Shown here: positions 34,797 to 43,400 of the stretch, piece by piece
Layout: each line of letters starts with the position of its first letter
Position numbering within the stretch: position 1 is the stretch's first letter
Origin: Jejuia sp040720935
GTDB lineage: Bacteria > Bacteroidota > Bacteroidia > Flavobacteriales > Flavobacteriaceae
DNA: 64,000 nucleotides
Assembly (NCBI RefSeq): GCF_040720935.1
Contig: NZ_JBFDAE010000001.1
Coordinates: forward strand, 62,001-126,000
Direction: 5' to 3'
The notes under the pieces: model-generated
What the model was told of the DNA's origin: nothing
Seen by the model: only the letters and a program-made list of their open reading frames with translations
Database searches by the model: none
Position numbers and translations under genes: made by a program

Positions 34797-36164
34797 TTAT
34801 ATATAGTGATACCCTAGCATAACTATTAAAGCGACGACTAGTGGAATTAAATTTCTTTTAACGATGGCAATGGTGGTTACCCCTGCAATTTCAGCAGTCG
34901 CAATGATAACACCAGAAATAGGCGAAACGGTTCGTCCCATAGACGCCGATAATTGCATGGGCAAAATGATGGATGTGCTATCAACGCCCAATTTAGTAGC
35001 GATTTTTGGCACTAAGGGTCCAAAGGCAAAAAAGGAGGCATTACCACTGCCCATAAGCATGGATGCCAAGAAAATCATAACCGTCATAACCACACCGATA
35101 CCAACGGCACCCAAACCAAGATTCTGTGCTACCTCTAATAAGCCATCAATAAAACCTAGGCTAATAAGTCCTTTTGCAAAAATATCTGCGGTTATAATTA
35201 AGGTGACTACGGTTTTAAAAATGTTTCCCATACCGTTCCAAAATATCTTTAGTGAATCGAAAACGGCTTTTATGTTTTTTGTTCTTATGAATTCACAAAT
35301 CAAGGCGATAAACAAACTAATAAACATGGCCGTTGTGGTGTCTATGGAAATGGGTACGCTAAAAAAGCTGAATATTTCTGAAAAAACAATTAATAATACA
35401 ATGGGCAATATGGGGATTACTGCATAGATTAAAGGTGCTTTTAGTGGCTTTTCCTCGGTTTTAGCTTTTTGGATTTCTTTTTCAAAACCATTCTTTTTAT
35501 CGTAATACCGATTCACAAAATAATAAGTGATCATCATCACGATGCTCAACGGCCAAATTAATGGTATTTGGTAATTTAAAAAGAAAACAATAGGATCTAA
35601 ACCTGCAATGGTCGTGGCACTGGCTGTTATTGCCGAAGCTGGACCCACACCAAATGCGGTGGTTGCGGTAATAACAGATACCGCAGATAATCTGCTCACG
35701 CCCAAATTTACCAATATGGGAAACATGGATGCCATGAGCAATAACCCCAATCCCGCTGCCGATGGGATTGCCGCAAATAAAAGTTGCCCAATAGGAATAA
35801 CTAAAGAGGCTGCTATATAAGGTTGTTTTTTAAAGAATTTTAAAGGTTTCATGGTGACATAAACCAATACGTCCGATGCGCCAATTTTATCAATAAACGC
35901 TACAAAACCACCAATGGCCATAATCATTAAACCCACACCGGCATTGGTTTTGCTAAAGGATTCTTTTATGTATTTAAAGAGATCAAACCCAGAAAACCCT
36001 GTGGGACTCTTAAGAATGGGTAAGTTATAATCCAATAGTTGCGCCACAATAAGCATGAGCAATCCTGAAATCAGTAATACCGCATGCGGATAATACTTTT
36101 TTAATAAAAGTCTTCCCGCAACAACAATAAATACTAGCGATATTATGGGCCCTAAATAAGTCAT
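34797..36164 (-). CDS. DcuC-family C4-dicarboxylate carrier
   Basis: A 455-aa inner-membrane protein with 12-14 helices. The C-terminal GSGNASFFAFGPLVPKIATKLG followed by QLSASMGRTVSPISGVIIATAEIAGV is the characteristic re-entrant segment of DcuC/YfcC-type carriers. Classical DcuC handles succinate, fumarate, malate and aspartate; YfcC-like members may take other anions. It sits between the lamin-tail lipoprotein and the IadA homologue, so import of the peptidase substrate or export of a C4 product is likely (inference). Confidence 0.86.
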   Translation of the reverse strand: MTYLGPIISLVFIVVAGRLLLKKYYPHAVLLISGLLMLIVAQLLDYNLPILKSPTGFSGFDLFKYIKESFSKTNAGVGLMIMAIGGFVAFIDKIGASDVLVYVTMKPLKFFKKQPYIAASLVIPIGQLLFAAIPSAAGLGLLLMASMFPILVNLGVSRLSAVSVITATTAFGVGPASAITASATTIAGLDPIVFFLNYQIPLIWPLSIVMMITYYFVNRYYDKKNGFEKEIQKAKTEEKPLKAPLIYAVIPILPIVLLIVFSEIFSFFSVPISIDTTTAMFISLFIALICEFIRTKNIKAVFDSLKIFWNGMGNIFKTVVTLIITADIFAKGLISLGFIDGLLEVAQNLGLGAVGIGVVMTVMIFLASMLMGSGNASFFAFGPLVPKIATKLGVDSTSIILPMQLSASMGRTVSPISGVIIATAEIAGVTTIAIVKRNLIPLVVALIVMLGYHYI

Positions 36165-36174
36165 TAATTATGGA

Positions 36175-37185
36175 TTAAAATGGCGAACCATCAAGTTTTG
36201 TTCCCGGTGAAAATAACGCACCGTTTGCTTCAGCAATTCCTGCGTGTTGCTCAAATTCACCTGTTAAGTCTGGGTTTCTTGTGTAAGATTCATTTGGATT
36301 GTTGGATAGCGGTTCCACATCAAACGTAAGTATCTCAGTACCCGATGGGTCTGCCAATGTTACTAAATCGCCTGAGTTGCTCATGTTTATCTGTCCCTCT
36401 GAAGCGGTTTGCACTATGGCACCTCCAAAACTTCCAGTTGGTGTTCCTCCTCCAAACAAAACCAAAACACCGTTTGCTGGAATAATAGTTCCATTTGGAA
36501 ACGTATGCCTTAATGAAGAAGCATCTGAAATAGTGTAACCACTTAAATCCAGTTCTGGTCCCGAATTAAAAAATTCAATAAACTCATCGTCGTTTGCATC
36601 ACGCGTGCCGTCACCATTGGCATCTCCCGTTATATCTCCGGCAGGATCATAAAGCACTTCGTTTATCAAAAATCCTAAAAACGGACAGCCCTTATTTTCA
36701 ACTTCGCCAGGATCGTTTGGACAATCGTCATTAGCGTCTAAAACGCCATCGCTATCTGTATCAGAATCATCATCTAAAACATCTATAGTAATACTCGTAA
36801 TCGCACTAGATAGTACTAGCACATGCTGTACATTCCCTAAACTAACAATAAGCGTTTCAACACCTTCCACATTGTCATCTTGTACACCTGTTATGGTAAT
36901 ACTGCCTGTATCTTCCCCTTTACTTATTGTTATTCCAGAATTACTAAGCGTATAATCACTAGATGCTGTCGCCGTACCAGAAATATTCAAAGGCACAATA
37001 ATTTGTTGCGTTGCTGGCGCATTAAGTGAAACAGAAATTCTAATAGTCCCATTGTCTTCACTTAAACTCGTATTATCCGAAGTAAGTGCTATACTAGGTA
37101 AAATATCATCTGTTTCGCAAGACGTTGCCAAAAGCATGAAACAAAGGCAAGTACAAAGTGTTTTGAATAAAGGTATCGTATTCAT
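36175..37185 (-). CDS. Surface lipoprotein with Calx-beta-like, TSP3 and lamin-tail domains
   Basis: A 336-aa protein. Lipobox LLATSC with mature start CETDD, whose acidic residues fit the Bacteroidota signal for surface export. Residues about 30-140 resemble a Calx-beta-like domain (ISVSLNAPATQQIIVPLNISGTA). A thrombospondin type 3 repeat, DSDGVLDANDDCPNDPG, covers about 145-165. A lamin-tail domain (about 175-336) has the same DANGDGTRDANDDEF loop as its neighbours. No catalytic domain is visible. A role in binding substrate or Ca2+ at the cell surface is possible. Confidence 0.8.
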   Translation of the reverse strand: MNTIPLFKTLCTCLCFMLLATSCETDDILPSIALTSDNTSLSEDNGTIRISVSLNAPATQQIIVPLNISGTATASSDYTLSNSGITISKGEDTGSITITGVQDDNVEGVETLIVSLGNVQHVLVLSSAITSITIDVLDDDSDTDSDGVLDANDDCPNDPGEVENKGCPFLGFLINEVLYDPAGDITGDANGDGTRDANDDEFIEFFNSGPELDLSGYTISDASSLRHTFPNGTIIPANGVLVLFGGGTPTGSFGGAIVQTASEGQINMSNSGDLVTLADPSGTEILTFDVEPLSNNPNESYTRNPDLTGEFEQHAGIAEANGALFSPGTKLDGSPF

Positions 37186-37210
37186 TTTTAGTGCAATTTG
37201 AATTAAAATA

Positions 37211-37240
37211 AAAGGGTGTCAGTAAAAGTAAACACCCTTT
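37211..37240 (-). terminator. Intra-operon terminator or attenuator
   Basis: A perfect 9-bp stem (AAAGGGTGT / ACACCCTTT) with a 12-nt loop sits between the first and second genes of the cargo operon, followed on the minus strand by TATTTTAATT. It probably limits transcription of the downstream genes relative to the first. Confidence 0.65.
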
Positions 37241-37259
37241 AAATATATAGTAATCTAAA

Positions 37260-38924
37260 TTATTGAATCAATAATTTAGTAGTTGAAGATTTACCCTCAA
37301 TCGTTACTTTAAGCAAATACATTCCTGAAGTTAAGGTTTGTAAATTTAAAGTTTCAGATTTCAAAATTTGTGTTTTTACGCTTCTCCCTGTAATATCATA
37401 TAGTTCTATATTTTTATTTCCAGAAATTGGAGATGTAATCGTTACAAAACCATTGTTGACTGGATTTGGGTAGATTGAAAGTTCTTCTTTTGAAAGCGTG
37501 TTTACGGCTAAGGTTGTTCCATTACCTTTTAACCCTGGCGAAAATAATAAACTGGGATTTGCAGTAGTATGTATAACAAAACTACCAGATATGTCTGGAT
37601 CTCTTGTTACCGATTGATCATCAGATACGTCAGCCCCAGCGGTTGCACTATCAAATACTACAACTTCATCACCTAAAGTGTTTGCAATTGTTACGACATC
37701 TCCACCATTTGAAAAATTCAATTCACCCTCAGAAGCTACTTGAACAATTGAACCGCCAAAAGGACCTGTTGGTGTTCCTCCTCCAAAAACAACTAGCATG
37801 CTATTTGCTGGAATAATAGTGGATGCTGGAAAGGTATGTCTTAAAGCCGATGCATCTGAAATGGTATAACCGCTTATGTCAAGAGGAGAACCAGAGGTAT
37901 TGATGAGCTCAATAAATTCATCATCCAATGCATTTCTTGTGCCATCTCCATTGGCATCACCAGTTATATCACCAGCTGGATCAAATAATAATTCATTTAT
38001 AATTAAAGGCACACATCCTGGACTATCAATATCCATTGATAAAGAACAAACGCCTCCATCTCCCGTGTCGCTTACTGAAACAGTAATGTCTGTTCCTTCG
38101 GTTATTCCTGTAACTGTAATTGTTCCTGTAGCTACAGCAGTTGGATTGTCTCCACCTACAGTTCCTGCTGTTGAAGTAACCACAAATGTATTGCCATTAT
38201 TTCCTCCAGTAAAATCTACCGTTGCCGTATATGTATCATCTGTAGCTCCAGAGGTTGTGGTATCACAAGTTGCAGAAGTATCTACTAAAACGGTCAAACA
38301 ACTAGGTGTCCATCCAGAGCCAGATCCTAATGGATAGGTTCCTCCCAATCCATTTAAAAAAGCTTCTACTCCAGCACCGCCTTGACATGCGGTTAAGCCG
38401 TCAAGTGAGTTTTTACCACTATAATCCCAATGTGTTTCATTCCATAATCCATTATCTGGCACACCAGATTTCCTTGAAACCACAGAGTCGTCATGTTCCC
38501 AAATGGGATCGTCATCTGCATCAGTTTCTGTCTTTCCAAACTGGCTGACAACTAAGCCATTTAATACAATTTGATATCCGTCATCGCCATTGGTAGATGT
38601 TCCTACCACTAAAGTATTACTAGCGTCAAAAGTCGTTGAAGGGAACTCAGATTGCATTAAAGCCAAATCTCTTACAATATAAAGAAATGTATCGCTTTTA
38701 ACACCAAACCCTGATATATCTATTTGATTATCAGCCCAAGGAGCTCCATTAGCCATATAATTCATTACCACTTCAGTAGAAAAATCTACAGTACCGTCAA
38801 CATATAATTCAACAGTCTTCACAAATGGTGATGAACAGTCCGTTTCAATAATCTTGGTTATTGTTACATTTTGGGCAATACCACTAAATGCAACCAATAA
38901 AAATAAAAAGTATAATTTTTTCAT
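37260..38924 (-). CDS. Secreted lamin-tail-domain protein with T9SS sorting domain
   Basis: A 554-aa exported protein with signal peptide MKKLYFLFLLVAFSGIAQ. Residues about 20-215 form an N-terminal domain starting VTITKIIETDCSSPFVKTVELYVDGTVDF, itself lamin-tail-like. A cysteine-containing Ig-like segment (about 215-310), a second lamin-tail domain with DANGDGTRNALDDEF (about 310-470) and a T9SS C-terminal domain from LSIYPNPVNN follow. No known catalytic residues are visible. It is the first gene after the candidate MocR operator, with its ATG 62 bp from the nearer repeat, so it heads the cargo operon. Confidence 0.82.
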   Translation of the reverse strand: MKKLYFLFLLVAFSGIAQNVTITKIIETDCSSPFVKTVELYVDGTVDFSTEVVMNYMANGAPWADNQIDISGFGVKSDTFLYIVRDLALMQSEFPSTTFDASNTLVVGTSTNGDDGYQIVLNGLVVSQFGKTETDADDDPIWEHDDSVVSRKSGVPDNGLWNETHWDYSGKNSLDGLTACQGGAGVEAFLNGLGGTYPLGSGSGWTPSCLTVLVDTSATCDTTTSGATDDTYTATVDFTGGNNGNTFVVTSTAGTVGGDNPTAVATGTITVTGITEGTDITVSVSDTGDGGVCSLSMDIDSPGCVPLIINELLFDPAGDITGDANGDGTRNALDDEFIELINTSGSPLDISGYTISDASALRHTFPASTIIPANSMLVVFGGGTPTGPFGGSIVQVASEGELNFSNGGDVVTIANTLGDEVVVFDSATAGADVSDDQSVTRDPDISGSFVIHTTANPSLLFSPGLKGNGTTLAVNTLSKEELSIYPNPVNNGFVTITSPISGNKNIELYDITGRSVKTQILKSETLNLQTLTSGMYLLKVTIEGKSSTTKLLIQ

Positions 38925-38985
38925 AGTACTAAAATTTAAGATTAATTAATACTATAAAATTATATCAATTGCATAGTAAACTACA

Positions 38986-39016
38986 GTACCAATTATTAAA
39001 AAAAAACAATACCAAT
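38986..39016 (-). promoter_or_regulatory. MocR-type operator: two direct repeats, 23-bp period (cargo operon)
   Basis: GTACCAAT (38986-38993) and ATACCAAT (39009-39016) are direct repeats 23 bp apart, upstream of the leftward cargo operon. Seen from that operon they read ATTGGTAT then ATTGGTAC. ATACCA direct repeats are the known target of GabR-type MocR regulators. The same pair with the same period occurs at 40528-40558. Confidence 0.65.
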
Positions 39017-39033
39017 TTTAATTTTATTACTTT

Positions 39034-40539
39034 TTACTGGATAAGTTTAACCAGTTTCCTTGCTTTTTGCTTTAAAACAGCTGGTCTAACAGAAGAATAT
39101 CCTAAAATTAAGCCTTGTTGCTTTTCGTTACCTATATAGCATTTACTTAGTGAGTGCGCTGTAATATTTGCGTCAGAGAGTTTGTCAACAAGGGCAATTT
39201 CATCTTTCTCGGTAGTGTGTTTATTGAATTTTGCTATAAGATGCAGGCTAGCAAACGTATTGGTTTTAATGGTCATTGTTTTATTGGATTTCTTAAACTC
39301 TTCTAAAAAGAGCAATTGGCGTTCTTGGGCCACTTCGGATATATTTTTTAAGTGCTGATATAGATAGTTTCGTTCGATAAACTGATTCATTACGGTTTGT
39401 ATTGAAGGAGCCACAAACCTATGTGAATGCAGTAATAATGCTTCAATAGCATTGGTAAGATATTCAGGGACAATCATGTAACCCAAGCGAATAGAGGGGT
39501 GCAGCAACCTGTTAAATGTTCCCATGTAAATCGTACGGTCTTCAGTGTCTAAACTATATATGGATGGTATATACTTAAATGTATTGCCAATTTCATGTTC
39601 GTAATCGTTTTCAATAATTAACGCTTTGTTTTTTGAGGCCCATTGTAATAATTCCTTTCTTCTGTTTAAGCTCATTTTAACGCCCAATGGATAATGGTCT
39701 GAAGGGGTTGTATGAACAATTTTTGGTTTTAAATGGTTTATTGAGTCGATGTGTTTCATGCTAATACCTTCATCATCTAAGGGAATGGGTAAAAGGGTTG
39801 CTTGAATGCTTTTAAATATAGAATGCACGTTGGGAAATGTTGGGTCTTCCAAAACCACATGATCGTCCTTGTTGATTAATGCATTGGAAACAAGATATAG
39901 CGATTGAAGCGAACCAGAAACCACGACGATTTGTTTGTAATCACATTTTATATTACGACTGATATTCAAATAATCGCATATACTTTTTTTAAGAGAATCG
40001 ATACCAGTCGCCCTAGAATAGTTTAATCCTGAAGATTTTACATAGCGCCAATAAGTGTTCAATAAATTTTTCCATTGGTTAATTGGAAATACGTCTAAGG
40101 GTGGCAATCCCGGTCTGAAGGCTATACCCGTATCGTTTATAATAGTATTTATTAAGGAGACATTTTTTAAAAAGGCGTTTCCTTTAACCGATAAACTGGG
40201 GTACAAGTTTTTGTCGAATGAATTATTGCCCTGTTCAACGTGGTCACTTTTTTGATTTTTTTCAAAAAAAACCTTGTAACCAGAACCTGCTTTTGCTATA
40301 ATTAATTTTTCCAATAGTAAAAGTTCGTAAGCTTTTAAAACGGTGGTTCTCGAAACACCCATTTCCTTGGCCAAAATCCTCGTTGAAGGTAACAGCCAGT
40401 TATGGGGCAGCTCAACGTTTACAATACATGCTTTAATGGCACGATACAAAACAATGTACTTGTTTTTAGGCGGGGCTTCACTTTGGATTTCAAAAGATTT
40501 TTTTATCCGTTCAAGCGCGAAATTTAAATTGGTATTCAT
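39034..40539 (-). CDS. MocR-type regulator (GntR HTH plus aminotransferase-like domain), PLP lysine replaced
   Basis: A 501-aa protein. The winged HTH at about 25-92 (WLLPSTRILAKEMGVSRTTVLKAYELLLLEKLI) is followed by a linker and a type I aminotransferase-like domain (about 135-501). The pyridine-contacting Asp is kept in ENDYEHE (Asp312). The Schiff-base lysine motif, normally TFSK or TFNK, reads GTFNRLLHPSIRLGY; Arg344 (codon AGG at 39508-39510) replaces the lysine. GabR and PdxR control genes through PLP-bound effectors; without the lysine an internal aldimine cannot form. It is flanked by two paired ATACCAAT sites and probably controls itself, the cargo operon and the divergent transporter. 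Confidence 0.88.
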   Translation of the reverse strand: MNTNLNFALERIKKSFEIQSEAPPKNKYIVLYRAIKACIVNVELPHNWLLPSTRILAKEMGVSRTTVLKAYELLLLEKLIIAKAGSGYKVFFEKNQKSDHVEQGNNSFDKNLYPSLSVKGNAFLKNVSLINTIINDTGIAFRPGLPPLDVFPINQWKNLLNTYWRYVKSSGLNYSRATGIDSLKKSICDYLNISRNIKCDYKQIVVVSGSLQSLYLVSNALINKDDHVVLEDPTFPNVHSIFKSIQATLLPIPLDDEGISMKHIDSINHLKPKIVHTTPSDHYPLGVKMSLNRRKELLQWASKNKALIIENDYEHEIGNTFKYIPSIYSLDTEDRTIYMGTFNRLLHPSIRLGYMIVPEYLTNAIEALLLHSHRFVAPSIQTVMNQFIERNYLYQHLKNISEVAQERQLLFLEEFKKSNKTMTIKTNTFASLHLIAKFNKHTTEKDEIALVDKLSDANITAHSLSKCYIGNEKQQGLILGYSSVRPAVLKQKARKLVKLIQ

Positions 40540-40558
40540 AAAATGAAATAATTGGTAT
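40528..40558 (+). promoter_or_regulatory. MocR-type operator: two direct repeats, 23-bp period (mocR / symporter)
   Basis: ATTGGTAT at 40528-40535 and again at 40551-40558, exactly 23 bp apart. The first lies within the start of the regulator gene and the second just upstream. The orientation towards the rightward symporter gene equals that of the 38986 site towards the cargo operon, while for mocR itself it is reversed. This would suit activation of targets with autorepression. Confidence 0.65.
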
Positions 40559-40684
40559 TATAAATGTAGTGAAAAATAACTTTACTTTATCGAAAGTTAA
40601 AAATGAGATGGCTTAGTATTTTCGATTGAAAACTTCTGATCGCTCATTTTAAAACAACTTGTACCCTTTAATTAGTTCCATTCT

Positions 40685-42124
40685 ATGAGAATATCTAAAA
40701 AGCAAATTGGCTTGATTTTAGGCCCTTTAAGTTTTGTGTTAATTTTAAATTTTTTCCACCCCGAAGGGTTGAGCACCGCTGGAATCGCTGTTTTAGCATC
40801 GGCTCTTTGGGTTGCCATTTGGTGGATAACAGAGGTGCTTCCTATAGCGGTAACCGCATTAATGCCCATTATCCTTTTTCCATTGTCTGGAGGGCTAAGT
40901 TTAAATGATACCACGGCTTCTTATGGACATAAATATATTTTCTTGTTTGTAGGAGGTTTTATTCTAGCCATTGCTATAGAGAAATGGAACCTTCACAAAC
41001 GAATTGCTTTAAACATTATTAAAATCGTAGGAACCAATGTTGTGAATATCATTTTAGGGTTTATGATCGCGACTGCTTTGTTGTCGATGTGGATTTCCAA
41101 TACAGCTACCGCAGTTATGATCTTACCAGTTGGTATGGCGATAGTGGCGCAGCTCAGGGATAATCCTAACACTAAAGAAGATGAAAACCTGATTTTTGGA
41201 AAAGCCCTCATGTTGTCTATCGCTTACAGTGCGTCCATTGGAGGAATGGCCACCTTAATTGGCACACCGCCCAATTTGGTGTTGGCCGGTGTGGTTCAAA
41301 AAACATTGGGTACGGAAATTACTTTTTCGCAATGGTTTTCTTTTGGGTTTCCCATAACCCTCGTGCTTTTATTTATATGCTGGGTCTATTTAACGCGTTT
41401 TGCCTTTAAATTCAAACAAAAGGAATTTCCGGGAGGAGGTCAAGAAATCAAACGACAGCTAAATGCGTTGGGTAAAATGCTTCATGAAGAAAAAACAATT
41501 TTGATTGTTTTTTTATGTACCGCATTTGCATGGATAACACGATCATTTTTAATTAATAAGTTTATGCCAGCTATAGATGATACTATTATCGCCATAGCAT
41601 TTGCTGTTTTGCTGTTTGTTTTACCTGCAAGTAATAAGAAAGAAAAAATATTGACTTGGGAGGATGCTGTAAAATTGCCCTGGGGGATATTGTTACTTTT
41701 TGGAGGCGGTATGGCTTTGGCACTTGGTTTTGAATCCAGTGGATTGGCCTTATGGATAGGACAGCAGCTAGTGGCCTTGGAAACCTTCCCGTTTATTGTG
41801 TTATTATTCACACTGATTGCAGTGGTCAACTTTTTAACCGAAATTACGTCTAATTTAGCGACTACGGCTATGCTTCTCCCAGTTCTTGTGTCGCTTGCGC
41901 CAGTACTTGGCATACATCCTTACTACTTAATGGTAGCAGCCACAGTGGCAGCATCGTGCGCATTTATGCTTCCTGTTGCAACACCGCCCAACGCAGTAGT
42001 TTTTGGTTCGGGTTATTTAACAATTGAAGATATGGTAAAAAAAGGTATATGGATGAATATTATATCTATTATATTATTGACCTTAATTGTTTATTATGTG
42101 CTTCCATTGGTTTGGGATTTATAA
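40685..42124 (+). CDS. DASS-family (SLC13) sodium/dicarboxylate symporter
   Basis: A 479-aa inner-membrane transporter with about 11-12 helices and the two SNT-type signature loops: MWISNTATAVMILPVG (about residues 135-150) and TEITSNLATTAMLLPVL (about 380-396), followed by CAFMLPVATPPNAVVFGSGYLT. DASS proteins import succinate, malate, fumarate, citrate or aspartate with sodium. It is divergent from mocR with one operator between them and is the only rightward cargo gene. Confidence 0.92.
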   Translation: MRISKKQIGLILGPLSFVLILNFFHPEGLSTAGIAVLASALWVAIWWITEVLPIAVTALMPIILFPLSGGLSLNDTTASYGHKYIFLFVGGFILAIAIEKWNLHKRIALNIIKIVGTNVVNIILGFMIATALLSMWISNTATAVMILPVGMAIVAQLRDNPNTKEDENLIFGKALMLSIAYSASIGGMATLIGTPPNLVLAGVVQKTLGTEITFSQWFSFGFPITLVLLFICWVYLTRFAFKFKQKEFPGGGQEIKRQLNALGKMLHEEKTILIVFLCTAFAWITRSFLINKFMPAIDDTIIAIAFAVLLFVLPASNKKEKILTWEDAVKLPWGILLLFGGGMALALGFESSGLALWIGQQLVALETFPFIVLLFTLIAVVNFLTEITSNLATTAMLLPVLVSLAPVLGIHPYYLMVAATVAASCAFMLPVATPPNAVVFGSGYLTIEDMVKKGIWMNIISIILLTLIVYYVLPLVWDL

Positions 42125-42163
42125 AGGGGCTAAATTGATTTTAGTATGTCAGTCGTTTAATTT

Positions 42164-43381
42164 TTAAATTTCCACCAATTTTTTATTATAATCATCCAAT
42201 ACCTCACTAGGCAAAGATTTAAGATAAATTTGAGTTGTTGTTAAACGATTATGACCAAGCATGGCAGAAATGGCTTGTAAAGGAACATCTTGTAGCATAG
42301 CTTGAGTAGCAAAACTATGACGAGACACATAAGATGTTAGACGCTGGTCTATACTACATTTTTTTGCAATCTCCTTTAAACCATTATTATATCTTTTACG
42401 AGCCCATAATACATCTTTGTATTGAAGTTCGTAAGTATCTCTCTTGATAACAGGAAATATAAAATCGGATTTATCCTTGTCCTTAGTATAAAATACAAGT
42501 ATCTCTTTCAATTGGGAAGTGATTTTAATATCATAGGGCTTGGATGTTTTTCTTCTAAAGAATTTTATGCGGTTATCTATGATGTTTTCAAGTTTCAAGA
42601 ATGCCATATCAATAAATGAAACACCATAAAGCATATGAGATGTTAAAAAATAATTTCTATAATGAAATAGATTATCCGTTTCTTTTAACTGCAACATCAT
42701 TATTGATTTGATACTGTTTATGTCAATAGCCCTTTTTTCTGTAGGAGTTGTTTTTATTTTATAATTTGTAAAAGGATAGGCCTCTTTCGGTATAATTCCA
42801 GCCTTAATGGCTTTATTATAAATGGCTCTGATAGTTTTCATATAAACAGCCAGCCCATTTGTAGAATTTCCTCTAGAATAATGAAATTGCTCAAACTTTT
42901 TAAGGAATTCATAATTGATTTCGTTAAATTTTAAATCATTTCCTTGATTGAATTTTTTCAAAATTTTAGTGACAGCATAGTATGAATTGGCATTTCCATA
43001 ACGTTCTACTTTATTAAGTTCTTCAATTATACTATTACTATAATCGAAAAATGAAGCAAAAGAAACTTTTCTAATAATTTTACTTTTAACCTGTAATATT
43101 GATAAAAAATTGAGTTCATTTTTTTCATACAACTCATTAATAATGTCTATTGCTCGAGTTTTTTCCTTTAATAATTGATTATTTAGTTTGCTTACTGAAG
43201 CAGTTCCTTTAAATGATCTTCGTATTTTTTCATTTTTTTCATCCCAATAGACTAGAGTAATAGATTTTCCTAAGCTTATTGAAGTAGTTTTGCGAAAATG
43301 AGTCAACCTTAAAATTATAGGATAAGATTTATCTTTTTTTTCCCTACGAGTATCTAAAGAAAGTTTTATATTTGTGTTCAT
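42164..43381 (-). CDS. int: Tyrosine recombinase (integrase) of the element, IntDOT-like
   Basis: 405 aa from the ATG at 43381; the track to 43441 adds residues with no family support. An Arm-binding-like N-terminus (LDTRREKKDKSYPIILRLTHFRKTTSISLG) is followed by a SAM-like core domain (about 110-210) and a catalytic domain. Visible catalytic residues are Arg354 (YVSRHSFAT), His377 (LGHNRLTTT) and Tyr386 (IYLK). The box I arginine is Ser255 (YGVSFIDMA), with Arg242 (HYRNYFL) 13 residues earlier. IntDOT of CTnDOT has the same Ser substitution. It lies next to the right att repeat, with the inner 25-bp repeat 20 bp upstream of its start. Confidence 0.93.
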   Translation of the reverse strand: MNTNIKLSLDTRREKKDKSYPIILRLTHFRKTTSISLGKSITLVYWDEKNEKIRRSFKGTASVSKLNNQLLKEKTRAIDIINELYEKNELNFLSILQVKSKIIRKVSFASFFDYSNSIIEELNKVERYGNANSYYAVTKILKKFNQGNDLKFNEINYEFLKKFEQFHYSRGNSTNGLAVYMKTIRAIYNKAIKAGIIPKEAYPFTNYKIKTTPTEKRAIDINSIKSIMMLQLKETDNLFHYRNYFLTSHMLYGVSFIDMAFLKLENIIDNRIKFFRRKTSKPYDIKITSQLKEILVFYTKDKDKSDFIFPVIKRDTYELQYKDVLWARKRYNNGLKEIAKKCSIDQRLTSYVSRHSFATQAMLQDVPLQAISAMLGHNRLTTTQIYLKSLPSEVLDDYNKKLVEI

Positions 43382-43400
43382 GATAATCAAAGATAAAAAA

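Noticed and set aside
34864..35427. 187-codon open frame on the + strand opposite the DcuC-like gene
   Set aside because: It mirrors the real membrane protein on the other strand; its composition is a reverse-strand shadow and it matches no family.
37876..38337. 153-codon + strand frame within the lamin-tail gene
   Set aside because: It is rich in Ser/Pro/Val as expected from reading the opposite strand of a Thr/Asp-rich secreted protein. The minus-strand frame has a signal peptide and recognised domains.
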